DNA from: CBDBCU01 sp965242615
GTDB lineage: Bacteria; Chloroflexota; Dehalococcoidia; Lucifugimonadales; UBA3495
Direction: 5' to 3'
Length of the DNA: 64,000 bases
NCBI GenBank assembly: GCA_965242615.1
Contig: CBDESR010000004.1
Coordinates: 310,001-374,000, forward strand
The notes under the pieces: generated by a model
The model's input: only the letters and a program-made list of their open reading frames with translations
The model's database searches: none
What the model was told of the DNA's origin: nothing
Program-made: the position numbers and the translations under genes
Shown here: in pieces, positions 35,310-42,998 of the stretch
How positions within the stretch are numbered: position 1 is the stretch's first letter
Layout of the letters: each line of letters begins with the position of its first letter

Positions 35310-35888
35310 TCACCGCCCTGGTTGCGGGAAGTCGCGGTGGGAGCGGCTGGCGGTGGGTTCGGTTTGGCCTTGGTATTTGCTGCCCAAGTCGGGGGAGCCG
35401 TAGAGGCGTTCCGCCGGGGTGGTGAGGCGCAGGAAGGAAATCTGCCCGATTTTCATTCCGTAGTAGAGGGTGATGGGCAGACGGGATAGGTTGCTTAATT
35501 CCAAGGTGAGGTTGCCTTTCCAGCCGGGGTCAACGAAGCCGGCGGTGGAGTGGATGACCAGTCCGATGCGGCCCAGGGAGCTTTTGCCCTCCAGCCGGGC
35601 GACCAAGTCGTCGGGGAGTTCGATGTGTTCGATGGTGCTGCCGAGGACGAATTCGCCGGGGTGCAGGATGAAGGGATGGCTGTCGTCGGGGATTTCGACG
35701 ATTTCGGTCAGCTGCTCCATACTTTGCTTGATGTCGATGTAGGGCTGGCGGGAGTTGCTGAACACCAGAACCTTGCGGTCGAGGCGCAAGTCCACGCTGG
35801 CCGGCTGGATGTCCGCCGGGTCTAAAGGGCGAATGACGATGCGGCCTTCGCCGAGGGCTGCTTTGATGGAGTGGTCGCTGAGTACCAT
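35310..35888 (-). CDS. dcd: dCTP deaminase
   Basis: 192 aa from MVLSDHSIKAAL at 35888, the family's usual first residues; an ATG at 35903 adds five. Deaminates dCTP to dUTP, feeding dTTP synthesis. EGKSSLGRIGLVIHSTAGFV (about 110-129) carries the conserved Ser/Arg and catalytic Glu region; DPGWKGNLTLELSN and YYGMKIGQISF are the dUTPase-fold strands. Trimeric beta-barrel enzyme, typical length. The last 15 residues are non-conserved. Confidence 0.92.
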   Translation of the reverse strand: MVLSDHSIKAALGEGRIVIRPLDPADIQPASVDLRLDRKVLVFSNSRQPYIDIKQSMEQLTEIVEIPDDSHPFILHPGEFVLGSTIEHIELPDDLVARLEGKSSLGRIGLVIHSTAGFVDPGWKGNLTLELSNLSRLPITLYYGMKIGQISFLRLTTPAERLYGSPDLGSKYQGQTEPTASRSHRDFPQPGR

Positions 35889-35981
35889 TGTCACTTGGTC
35901 CATGGGCTGATTTAGGCCGGGATGCCCGGATGGGCAGTCTGGGTTGAGGATGATTTTATAGTGTTGGGGAAAGGGCGGCAA

Positions 35982-36021
35982 CTTAACCGGGTTTCCTTAA
36001 AGGAAAGGAAACCCGGTTAAG
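35982..36021 (-). terminator. Hairpin after the SIMPL gene
   Basis: Perfect 17-bp stem (35982-35998 with 36005-36021) and 6-nt loop, just downstream of the SIMPL stop on the minus strand. No long T run. Confidence 0.7.
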
Positions 36022-36030
36022 CTGCCGGGT

Positions 36031-36972
36031 CTAACGGATGGCAAAGGTGCCTTGGACGGTTACTTCGACGGACAATTGGCCGCCGGAGATGGGGGTGCTG
36101 CGGCCGGCCGAGGCGTCGGCGGATTCCATTGCCATTGCTACCTTGCTCAAGTCGGCGCGGGCAGGCGGGGCAAAGCTGGTTTCGGTGATGTAGATAAGCT
36201 GCCCCAACTCCACGCCGCCGAACTCGGCCAGTTGGGCGGCGCGTTCCTGCAAGTCGGCAACGGCGGCGGCGCGGGCTTGCTGTTGCAATTCCTGGGTATC
36301 CTCAATGGAAAAAGACAAGCCGTTGAACCGGGTCAAATCACCCCCGGCGGCGGTGGCAGCGTCGATGACCGGACTGAGGGATTCCAGGTCGCGCACCTTG
36401 ACATTGACGGTGTTGCTGACTTGGTAGCCGGTCAGGACTTGCTGCCATTCCTGATAGCAGCCGGCGTCGAGTTCACCGCCGCGTTCGATGCCGGAGAGGG
36501 CGGCCGTTGCGGAGGATTCGGTATCCCCGTTGGGGCAGCGGGTAATTTCCCGGCCGGTGTATTGGGGGCGGATGTCGAAGTAGTCGGTGCGGATGTCCTG
36601 GTCGGCGATACCGTTGGCTTGCAAGGCGTCCAGGATGGCAGTCATTGCGGCCGCGGCATCGGCGCGGGCTTCTTTGACGGAGCCGGCGAAGGCTTCGACG
36701 CCGAGGTTCAGGTCAGCCAAGTCCGGGGGCGCGCTGGCGGCGCCGCGCCCGGCGGCGGAGATGCCGGTTTGGGCGGCGGGTTGGCTGACGGCGGCGGTCA
36801 TGGCCGCCGGGGAGAGGTTGGCGGCCATTTTTTCGACTTCGGCCTGGGCTTCGGACAGGGTATCGGGTATGGCGGCCGGCGGGTTTTGCGGGGCGGTGCA
36901 AGCCAGCAGCAGGGCGGCGATGCTCAAGGCCGCCAGGGTCAGAAGTTTTTTACCAGAGTTGGGTATCCGCAT
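36031..36972 (-). CDS. SIMPL-domain lipoprotein (DUF541)
   Basis: 313 aa, exported. Type II signal peptide MRIPNSGKKLLTLAALSIAA with lipobox LLLAC, Cys at 25. SIMPL domain at about 80-310 (VEAFAGSVKEARADAAAAM, GITYQVSNTVNV-like strand, and the C-terminal VSVTVQG-like VEVTVQGTFAIR). Bacterial SIMPL proteins (for example E. coli YggE, Brucella BP26) are periplasmic or cell-surface oligomers linked to oxidative stress; the function is not settled. Ends in a strong hairpin. Confidence 0.85.
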   Translation of the reverse strand: MRIPNSGKKLLTLAALSIAALLLACTAPQNPPAAIPDTLSEAQAEVEKMAANLSPAAMTAAVSQPAAQTGISAAGRGAASAPPDLADLNLGVEAFAGSVKEARADAAAAMTAILDALQANGIADQDIRTDYFDIRPQYTGREITRCPNGDTESSATAALSGIERGGELDAGCYQEWQQVLTGYQVSNTVNVKVRDLESLSPVIDAATAAGGDLTRFNGLSFSIEDTQELQQQARAAAVADLQERAAQLAEFGGVELGQLIYITETSFAPPARADLSKVAMAMESADASAGRSTPISGGQLSVEVTVQGTFAIR

Positions 36973-37072
36973 TATTTGGCTCCTCCCGGTTGGGTTGTTG
37001 GCCGATTAGCCAAGTATAGGTTAAGACGGCGGGATGGCGGGGAAAGTTCCCGGTGGTGGGTCTGGGAAACCG

Positions 37073-38404
37073 TTAAGGGGACGGCCGGCGGTTGCGGCGC
37101 AATTTCAGGATAAAGGCGATTAGCAGAGCTACGGTCAGGGCGGCGGCGATTCCCTGGAGCAGGCGCAGGGTGATTTTACTGCCGGCGGGTGGTGTTGCCG
37201 ATTCCGGGGACAGCGGCGGTTCTGCGCCCTGGATGGACGGTTCTGATGCGGGATTAGGTTCAATTCCGGCTTGTGGCGGCATTGCGCCACCGGCCGCGCC
37301 GTCTGCACCGGCTACGCTGGATGCCATGCCGGTGACGGCTGCGCTGGTGTCCAACGGCGGCGGCGGGGTCGGATTGGGCGTGGGGGTGGCAGTGGGCGTC
37401 GCTGCTGTTGGGGTGGGCGTCAAGGTCGGCAGGGGCGTCGCCGTGGGCGTCGGGATTGGGGTAGGGGTTGGCGGTGGTTCGACAGAGTCGCCCATTGACC
37501 CGGCGGCACCTTGCGACCCCTGGTGGCCTCTAGCGCCGTTGGCGTAGCCGGAGGGTTCGGCGGCGGGACCTTGCGGCACGGCCGCGGTGGTTTCAACTTG
37601 GGCGGTTTGAGGGGTAGCGGTGGCGGCGGGCGCGGAGGGCGCGCTGTCCAGTATGCTGGCGGATTGCGGGGGCGGAGCGGGAGGGGATACCGAACTGGCG
37701 GTGGCTGGGGCGGCCGTGCCGCCGGAGGACATAGAATCCGGACTCGGGCCACCGGTTGGTTCGGAGGTTTCTACGCTGGCTGATTCCGTGGTTACTTCTG
37801 CCGGCACTTCCCGGGTTACCTCTTTTGCAACTTCTACTTCTACCGCTTTCTCTACAGGCGTTGGGGCGGGTTCTGCTGACTGGGGGAAGGTTTGTTCCGA
37901 TTGCGGCGCGGCGCTGGCGGCGGCGGGGGCGGACATAGATTCTGTTAGGGGTGCCGGTTGGGATTGGGCGGCCGGGCTGGCCGGTTCGGCGGCGGCTTGG
38001 GGGATGGCGGCGATGGCTTCTGGGTCGCTGAAACCGTTTTGCGGGGTGGTCAGGCCGGCGGTGTCGACCAGTAGCAGGAGGGCAAGGGCGATGGCGGCCA
38101 TGGCCGCGGCGCCGGCGTAAGCCCAAGCCGGCAAGGCAGCCAGTCGGGAAGTTGCCGGGCCGGCAGTACGGACCGGTTCGGTAACCGGCGGGGCGGACAA
38201 GGTGAAAGAGCGCGGCGGCGGAATAGGCGGCAGTTCCCGGAGCAGGAAAAGGGTAACCCGGCGGGTTTCCAGTTCCTCCCGGCAGTGGGCGCAGGCAGCT
38301 ACGGCCCGGTCAACCCGCTCTTTGGCCCGGATAGAAAGGCGGTCGTCCAGGTACTCGGAAAGGGTATCCGGGTTGATATGTCGGTGTTTGCCAAATATCC
38401 ACAT
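37073..38404 (-). CDS. Anti-sigma factor with zinc-finger-like N-terminus
   Basis: 443 aa. The N-terminal 50 residues follow the anti-sigma zinc-finger fold (SEYLDDRLSIRAKERVDRAV, then CAHC at 37-40); the usual His three residues before the first Cys is absent (RAVAAC). A transmembrane helix (about 90-114) leads into some 290 residues rich in Pro, Ala, Thr and Ser with no fixed fold, then a second helix (about 410-430) and a basic tail. The gene follows the sigma factor with a 3-bp gap, so it most likely binds and holds it at the membrane. Confidence 0.78.
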   Translation of the reverse strand: MWIFGKHRHINPDTLSEYLDDRLSIRAKERVDRAVAACAHCREELETRRVTLFLLRELPPIPPPRSFTLSAPPVTEPVRTAGPATSRLAALPAWAYAGAAAMAAIALALLLLVDTAGLTTPQNGFSDPEAIAAIPQAAAEPASPAAQSQPAPLTESMSAPAAASAAPQSEQTFPQSAEPAPTPVEKAVEVEVAKEVTREVPAEVTTESASVETSEPTGGPSPDSMSSGGTAAPATASSVSPPAPPPQSASILDSAPSAPAATATPQTAQVETTAAVPQGPAAEPSGYANGARGHQGSQGAAGSMGDSVEPPPTPTPIPTPTATPLPTLTPTPTAATPTATPTPNPTPPPPLDTSAAVTGMASSVAGADGAAGGAMPPQAGIEPNPASEPSIQGAEPPLSPESATPPAGSKITLRLLQGIAAALTVALLIAFILKLRRNRRPSP

Positions 38405-38407
38405 AGC

Positions 38408-39058
38408 CTAACCGTCCTGACGAAAACGGGCGGGCAGAAGTTCCCCGGCGGCGCGCAGGTAATCCCGCAGTTCGCTGCGGCCGCGGCTGAGGCGGGATTT
38501 GACGGTGCCTAAAGAGCAATTGAGGGCGGCCGCAGCATCCTCATAGCTGAAACCTTGCACATCGACCAGTAACACCGCAAGCCGCCGCTCGGCGGGGAGA
38601 GCGGCTAGTCCGGCCGCGATAGCGCGGCGGAGTTCGCTGCGTTCGGCGTGCTGCTCCGGGGTTTCGGCGGTAGAGGGCAGGTTGGCGGCGGAAGGGATGT
38701 TAGGGCCGGGGTTGTCGCCAAGGTCGGGCAAGGGGTCTAAAGGGACGGAGGGACGGGCGCGGTGGGCGCGCAGGGTATCCCGGCAGGTGTTGGCGACGAT
38801 ACGCATCAGCCAAGCGGAAAGGTTGTCGCCGCGGAACTGGGGAAAGGCGCGATAGGCGGATACAAAGCTGTCCTGCACGGCGTCCTCGGCCAAAGCCCAA
38901 TCGTTCAGCATCCGGCGGGCCAGGTTGTAGGCCGGGGACTGGAAATGCTCGATGATGCAGTTGAAGCAGTAGGCTACGCCGCTGCGGTCTTGCACTGGCA
39001 AGGCGGCATGGCCGGCGCAGTTAGGGTTGCCGGGCCGGAAGGGATTAGCGGCGGTCAT
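38408..39058 (-). CDS. ECF-type RNA polymerase sigma factor
   Basis: 216 aa. Region 2 (about 38-108: RRMLNDWALAEDAVQDSFVS, with the NLSAWLMRIVANTCRD stretch) binds the -10 element; region 4 (about 150-205) has LPAERRLAVLLVDVQGFSYE and an HTH in AAALNCSLGTVKSRLSRGR for the -35. There is an unusual 34-residue N-terminal extension with two Cys (YCFNC) and a Pro-rich linker between the domains. Controlled by the anti-sigma factor encoded just downstream. Confidence 0.93.
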   Translation of the reverse strand: MTAANPFRPGNPNCAGHAALPVQDRSGVAYCFNCIIEHFQSPAYNLARRMLNDWALAEDAVQDSFVSAYRAFPQFRGDNLSAWLMRIVANTCRDTLRAHRARPSVPLDPLPDLGDNPGPNIPSAANLPSTAETPEQHAERSELRRAIAAGLAALPAERRLAVLLVDVQGFSYEDAAAALNCSLGTVKSRLSRGRSELRDYLRAAGELLPARFRQDG

Positions 39059-39124
39059 CAGCGGCCGCGGCCCGGAGAAAACGGGGCCGCCGGACCGCCG
39101 CCGCTAACCCGGCGGCCGGTTAGG

Positions 39125-40354
39125 CTAACCCTGGAAGGATACCCGGCCATCGAGCAAGCCCCGGGCCATAACGAACTTGTGAATTTCGGAGGTGCCGCCG
39201 CCGATGCGGGCGTGGCGGAGCAGGTGATACCAATGGGGGATGGGCATATCGAGGGTTTCGCCCATACCGCCAAAGACCTGCATAATTTTGTCGATGCTGC
39301 GGCAGCCCCACTCGCCGGCGCAGTATTTAATCATTGAGGCTTCGACGCGCACATCCTCGCCTTGGTCGGCGCGGGCGGCGGTTTCGCGGGTAACGGCGCG
39401 CAGGTTCATAATGTCGATATAGACATCGGTAAGCATCCACTGAATAGCCTGACGGTCGCTGATGGGGCGGCCATAGGTAACGCGCTGTTTGGCCCAGTCG
39501 ATAGCCATTTCGAGGGCGCGGCTGAGGATACCCAAAGCCATTGAACCGCGCAGCAGTCGGTCGTGGTGAACCAGCCACTGCTGACCGAGGGTGAAGCCCA
39601 TTCCGACTTCGCCCAACACCTGGGTCTGGGGAACCCGCACTTCGTCGAGATGTACCATATATTGCTGGGCGCGGGTAGGGACTATCCAGACCCGGATCGG
39701 CTCGAAGCTGAGGCCGGGAGTGGGATTGTCGATGATAAACATAGTGATGCCGCCGCGCTGGCGTTTTTCCGGGTCGGTAACGGCTTGTACTAAGAGAAAG
39801 TCGGCGGTGGCGGCGCCGGAAATGAACATCTTGGTGCCGCTGAGGACCCAGTCGTCGCCATCCTTGACGGCCCGGGTTTGCATCATTCCGCCGGGGTCGG
39901 AGCCGGCTTGGGGTTCGGTCTGGCCGAAGGCGTAGTTGAGATCGCCCTGGATGGAGGGATAGAGATACTTTTGTTCCTGCTCCGGGGTGCAGGAGCCAAT
40001 CATCATCATCGGCACGGGGGAAGTGGGCAACTGGACGATGCTTTTGTGGATTTCCTCGTCCAGGACCACATGGCCGAGGGCGCCCATTCCGCCGCCGCCG
40101 TATTGCTCGGGGACAAAGGAAGTGAAAATGCCGGTTTCCTTGGAAACCTGGTTGAGGCGGACCCACTTTTCGGGGGAGAGGGAGCCGACCACGCCCATAA
40201 CGGTTTCGGCGATACCCTTGGGGCCGCCGTCATCCACGCCTTCCTGGGGCGGGTTAGCCAGATACTCGGCTTCCAAGGGGACGCACTCGTCCCGCACGAT
40301 CTGGCGAATCATATTTTTGAGGCCGTCGATTTCCGGGGAAAGCCCTGGCTGCAT
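39125..40354 (-). CDS. Acyl-CoA dehydrogenase
   Basis: 409 aa from MQPGLSPEID at 40354; an upstream ATG at 40372 adds six residues. FAD flavoprotein inserting a double bond into acyl-CoA. N-terminal helical domain, then YAFGQTEPQAGSDPGGM (ACAD signature, about 128-144) and the GDDWVLSGTKMFISGA beta domain, then the C-terminal helical bundle (DRQAIQWMLTDVYIDIMNLR and QVFGGMGETLDMP). The substrate chain length cannot be read. No dehydrogenase partners or ETF genes adjoin it. Confidence 0.92.
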   Translation of the reverse strand: MQPGLSPEIDGLKNMIRQIVRDECVPLEAEYLANPPQEGVDDGGPKGIAETVMGVVGSLSPEKWVRLNQVSKETGIFTSFVPEQYGGGGMGALGHVVLDEEIHKSIVQLPTSPVPMMMIGSCTPEQEQKYLYPSIQGDLNYAFGQTEPQAGSDPGGMMQTRAVKDGDDWVLSGTKMFISGAATADFLLVQAVTDPEKRQRGGITMFIIDNPTPGLSFEPIRVWIVPTRAQQYMVHLDEVRVPQTQVLGEVGMGFTLGQQWLVHHDRLLRGSMALGILSRALEMAIDWAKQRVTYGRPISDRQAIQWMLTDVYIDIMNLRAVTRETAARADQGEDVRVEASMIKYCAGEWGCRSIDKIMQVFGGMGETLDMPIPHWYHLLRHARIGGGTSEIHKFVMARGLLDGRVSFQG

Positions 40355-40421
40355 TAAACTACTCCCAAGCAAGGTTGTTCAGGGAAAGCGGGGGCGGGGG
40401 GCGCGAAGGCCAAACCGCCGG

Positions 40422-40634
40422 CTAGTGAAAGGGGCAAACGTAGGTAAAGGCGGCGTAGAGGGCGTTTTCGTCAGCGGTTGCCGCAACTGAGGCCGTGCTG
40501 GATTGGGCCAAGGCCGTGCCGTTGGCGTTGGGCGGGTCAAGGTTGCCGCCCTGGGCAACCGCGCCGATGCCGGTGGCGACGATGGATAGAACCAGCAGGA
40601 GAATGACGGTGAGGCCGATAATTTTCCCGGGCAT
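40422..40634 (-). CDS. Small exported or membrane peptide
   Basis: 70 aa from ATG 40634; an ATG at 40640 abuts the AGGAG ribosome site, so the second is better placed. One hydrophobic N-terminal helix (GLTVILLLVLSIVATGIGAVA) that could be a signal peptide cleaved near AVAQG, then a low-complexity Asn/Ala/Ser stretch and a short end containing ALYAAFTYVCPFH. No homologues recognised. Confidence 0.5.
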   Translation of the reverse strand: MPGKIIGLTVILLLVLSIVATGIGAVAQGGNLDPPNANGTALAQSSTASVAATADENALYAAFTYVCPFH

Positions 40635-40864
40635 ACTCATCTCCTGAACCGGCGGTTAGGATACCCATAGTCGGCCGGTAGTGGCAAGTCCATTTTATAC
40701 CGTTAAGGGGGGAAATGCCATACCGGGCGGCGGCGTTGACGGGGTCTTTTAAGGGTCAAGAGCAGGGGGAAATCCGGGAGGGGCAAAGCTGCCGTTCCTT
40801 GCCTTTTCGCTGCCGGGGGATATAACAAGCTGCGATGGAACTGAAATCGAGCTGCGGTGGAAGC

Positions 40865-40908
40865 GAAATCAAACCGCGAGCAAGGGGAAATCAAACCGCG
40901 AGCAAGGG
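40865..40908. repeat. Two 22-bp tandem repeats
   Basis: The unit GAAATCAAACCGCGAGCAAG plus GG occurs twice back to back (40865-40886, 40887-40908). Confidence 0.85.
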
Positions 40909-41005
40909 TATTTCGAGGGTGGCAGGGGAATTGGGATGCCGGTAATTGGCGCCGGGGGAGGGCTTTTGCCGCAAACAAAAACCGTCTTTCCTCGGCCTTT
41001 CTGGA

Positions 41006-41130
41006 TTCCCACTTTCGGGGGAAGGACGGTTAAGGCCGGGGCAGGACGGTTGCCGGAGGATGGGGAGACGGCGGGGGAACTGTCACATAAAGTTCCCCCG
41101 CGCCCCCTCAAAACTTTTGAGTTTGGGGAG
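41006..41130. repeat. Composite repeat, copy B
   Basis: REP-like module (41006-41033) plus the GGGGGAACT inverted-repeat module (41071-41101, its centre altered compared with copies A and C) and the CTCAAAA/TTTTGAG hairpin. Copies B and C are in direct orientation on either side of the disrupted gene at 41175-42135. Confidence 0.75.
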
Positions 41131-41174
41131 AAGGCGGGCTTGGTACGGCCCGCCCCCCTTTGGGGTGGGGAGGG

Positions 41175-42135
41175 TTAGCGGCGGCGGACGCGTTTCTTGC
41201 AAACCGCGCTCCAAGTGCGGCTTTCCCGGGCTTGAAACTGAAAAGCGGTCGCATGGGGATTAGTGGCGTAAAACCAGCCGTGGTAGTCCCCGTTAGCGTT
41301 ATTGTTCCGGCCGTTGCCGCGGTTATGGCCGCGGCCGAAATCGGCGCTACCCTCGACATACTTCCCGCCCCGGGCCCGGCAGGCGGGGATGGCCCGGGCT
41401 TCCGCTTGGGCAATCCACCAATCCGGGTCCTGGAACCGGCCACTGCCTTGACGAGTTGGCTCAGTAATGTGGGTACGGAGGTTGGTGCGCCAGTGGACCG
41501 ACCAGTCGGTATCGCCGTCACCTTGGCCGGCATAGACATTCCGGGCGCGATTCTCGCTGTCCTCACGGCCGGCAAAGCTGCCGTGAAAGCCGCCATAGTT
41601 GGTGCAGAGCAGGTTGCCGAACGGTCGGTCGGCCGGAACACGGGTACTTCCACCCCGATCCGGGCAATAATCGGTATCGGCGGAGCCGCTGCCGACCCGG
41701 AAGCGGACGGTTTTCTTGCCGCGGCGGGGTTCCTCGGGGAACTCAAAAATGAGTTCGCGGCTGACGCCGGTAACGCCGGATTCGCCGTCAGTGAGGTAGC
41801 CCTCTTGGGCGGCGAGGAAGCCGCGGAAGTTGCCTTGCTGGCCGAAATAGACGGTGTCGTCGCGTTCGTTGCGGTCGCGGCCGGCAAGCCAGGTTTCGGA
41901 CTTGGTCTAGGTGTCGGACTGGTCGATGGCGCAGTAGATGGACTTGCCGCGGTTGGCGGCGAGGGATTCGAGGATCATCGAGACGCGGGCGTCATCGGCG
42001 TCGGCAACGGCCGGGGTCTCTTGCCAGTCGGAGCAGTCCCAGGGGATGGAAGCGCCGCGGGCTTGGGCATCGCGGTACCCCCCCCCCTGCGAAAATCAGT
42101 ACAATTAAGGCCGCGGCCAAGAAAAGTTTTGGCAT
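41175..42135 (-). pseudogene. Disrupted gene for an exported protein (frameshift and stop)
   Basis: A strong ribosome site (AGGAGGC) and signal peptide MPKLFLAAALIVLIFAGG start the gene at 42135. A run of ten G on the minus strand (42087-42078) throws the frame; nine G would lead into YRDAQARGASIPWDCSDWQE. The corrected frame then meets an amber stop at 41909-41907 and stays open afterwards to 41175 (VYFGQQGNFRGFLAAQEGYL, LLCTNYGGFHGSFAG, WIAQAEARAIPAC, ending in basic KKRVRRR). Family unknown; several Cys and Trp fit a secreted protein. Confidence 0.7.
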
Positions 42136-42784
42136 AAATTTGCCTCCTGGGGGTTTAAAGATTTGGGGGTTAAGGTAATGGATGGATTGAGGGGTTGTCA
42201 ATAGGGGAAAGGGTAAATTGGGGGCAATTGCGTATATTTGGCGGCTTGCTTACTGCCATTCTTGGGGAAAGGGGAATGCAGAAAAGCCGAGGGCTCTGGA
42301 TTCCCACTTTCGGGGGAAGGACGGTAGGGGGATGGAAAGGACGGTTTGCCGGATGGGGTTACGGCGGGGGAACTTTTGTAAAAGTTCCCCCGCGCCCCCT
42401 CAAAACTTTTGGAGTTTGGGGACGATTTAGGGCGTGGAGTCGAGATTCCTCGGCTGTGGCCTCGGAATGACATGGGTATAGGGAGGAATCTAAAAGTATC
42501 GAGAGGTGTCAAGGGCGGGCATTTTAGATTCCTCGGCTGTCGCCTCGGAATGACATAGGTGGGGGGATTGGGAGTTTGGGGAGTTTTTAAGGGCGGGGGT
42601 TCTGGATTCCCATTTTCGGGGGAAGGACGGGGGATGCGTTCGTGATTAGCGGGTCGCACCAGCAAGCAAATCGGCGGCAAGCTCAGGGGGGAGGGGATGA
42701 AAAGCGCGGCGCAGCGGACAATTAAAAGTCCTTGGCGGCGTTGCAGGGCGGCGCTCGTGTTAGAATAGAGCGGGCCGGGGGCGA
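42136..42784. other. Gene-free stretch rich in repeats
   Basis: Contains composite repeat copy C (42296-42420), two GATTCCTCGGCTGT-type palindromic repeats (about 42440-42473 and 42519-42553), another REP-like unit (42600-42632) and, at 42713-42726, a 14-bp match (GCGGACAATTAAAA) to the inner edge of the nearby terminal inverted repeats. No gene recognised. Confidence 0.6.
42296..42420. repeat. Composite repeat, copy C
   Basis: Same two-module structure as copies A and B; the perfect 14-bp inverted repeat with 2-nt loop is at 42364-42393. Confidence 0.78.
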
Positions 42785-42816
42785 GAATTTCCTATAATTA
42801 TAATTATAGGAAATTC
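42785..42816. repeat. 32-bp perfect AT-rich palindrome
   Basis: Two exact 16-bp arms centred at 42800/42801 (core CTATAATTATAATTATAG). It is markedly AT-rich against a GC-rich background and ends 5 bp before the left terminal repeat of the adjacent element. Confidence 0.9.
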
Positions 42817-42821
42817 CCCGG

Positions 42822-42916
42822 AAACCTGCTTGCGGTGAACTTACAGCAACACTGCCTTGCTCTTTCAACTGTCACCTGTTGTAAGGGAATACCAGCGTCG
42901 GTACGGACAATTAAAA
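42822..42916 (+). repeat. Left terminal inverted repeat
   Basis: Pairs with 44036-44130. The inner 71 bp (from 42846) are about 79 percent identical to the right arm; the outer 24 bp match at 17 positions. Confidence 0.8.
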
Positions 42917-42998
42917 AGCCCTGAAGCTATGCCGGGCCTGGGTTGCTAAACTGTGGGGATACGCCTATGCTATCCCTACTTTTCAAGAGGTTGTCATA

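Larger units (their letters stand above)
40635..41174. other. Gene-free stretch with tandem and composite repeats
   Basis: No gene recognised in these 540 bp. It holds a 22-bp tandem duplication (40865-40908), preceded by degenerate related units (AGCTGCGRTGGAA), and composite repeat copy B (41006-41130) just before the broken exported-protein gene. Confidence 0.6.

Noticed and set aside
40865..40908. Possible CRISPR array
   Set aside because: Only two back-to-back units with no spacers and no cas genes; the same applies to the tandem units near 12810.
41907..41909. Amber codon read as pyrrolysine
   Set aside because: No pyl genes seen and pyrrolysine is rare in this kind of bacterium; a stop in a decaying gene or an error is simpler.
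41160..42137. Plus-strand 325-codon open frame over the disrupted exported-protein gene
   Set aside because: Low-complexity Ala/Val/Gly translation; the minus strand has a ribosome site, a signal peptide and Cys/Trp-rich protein sequence.
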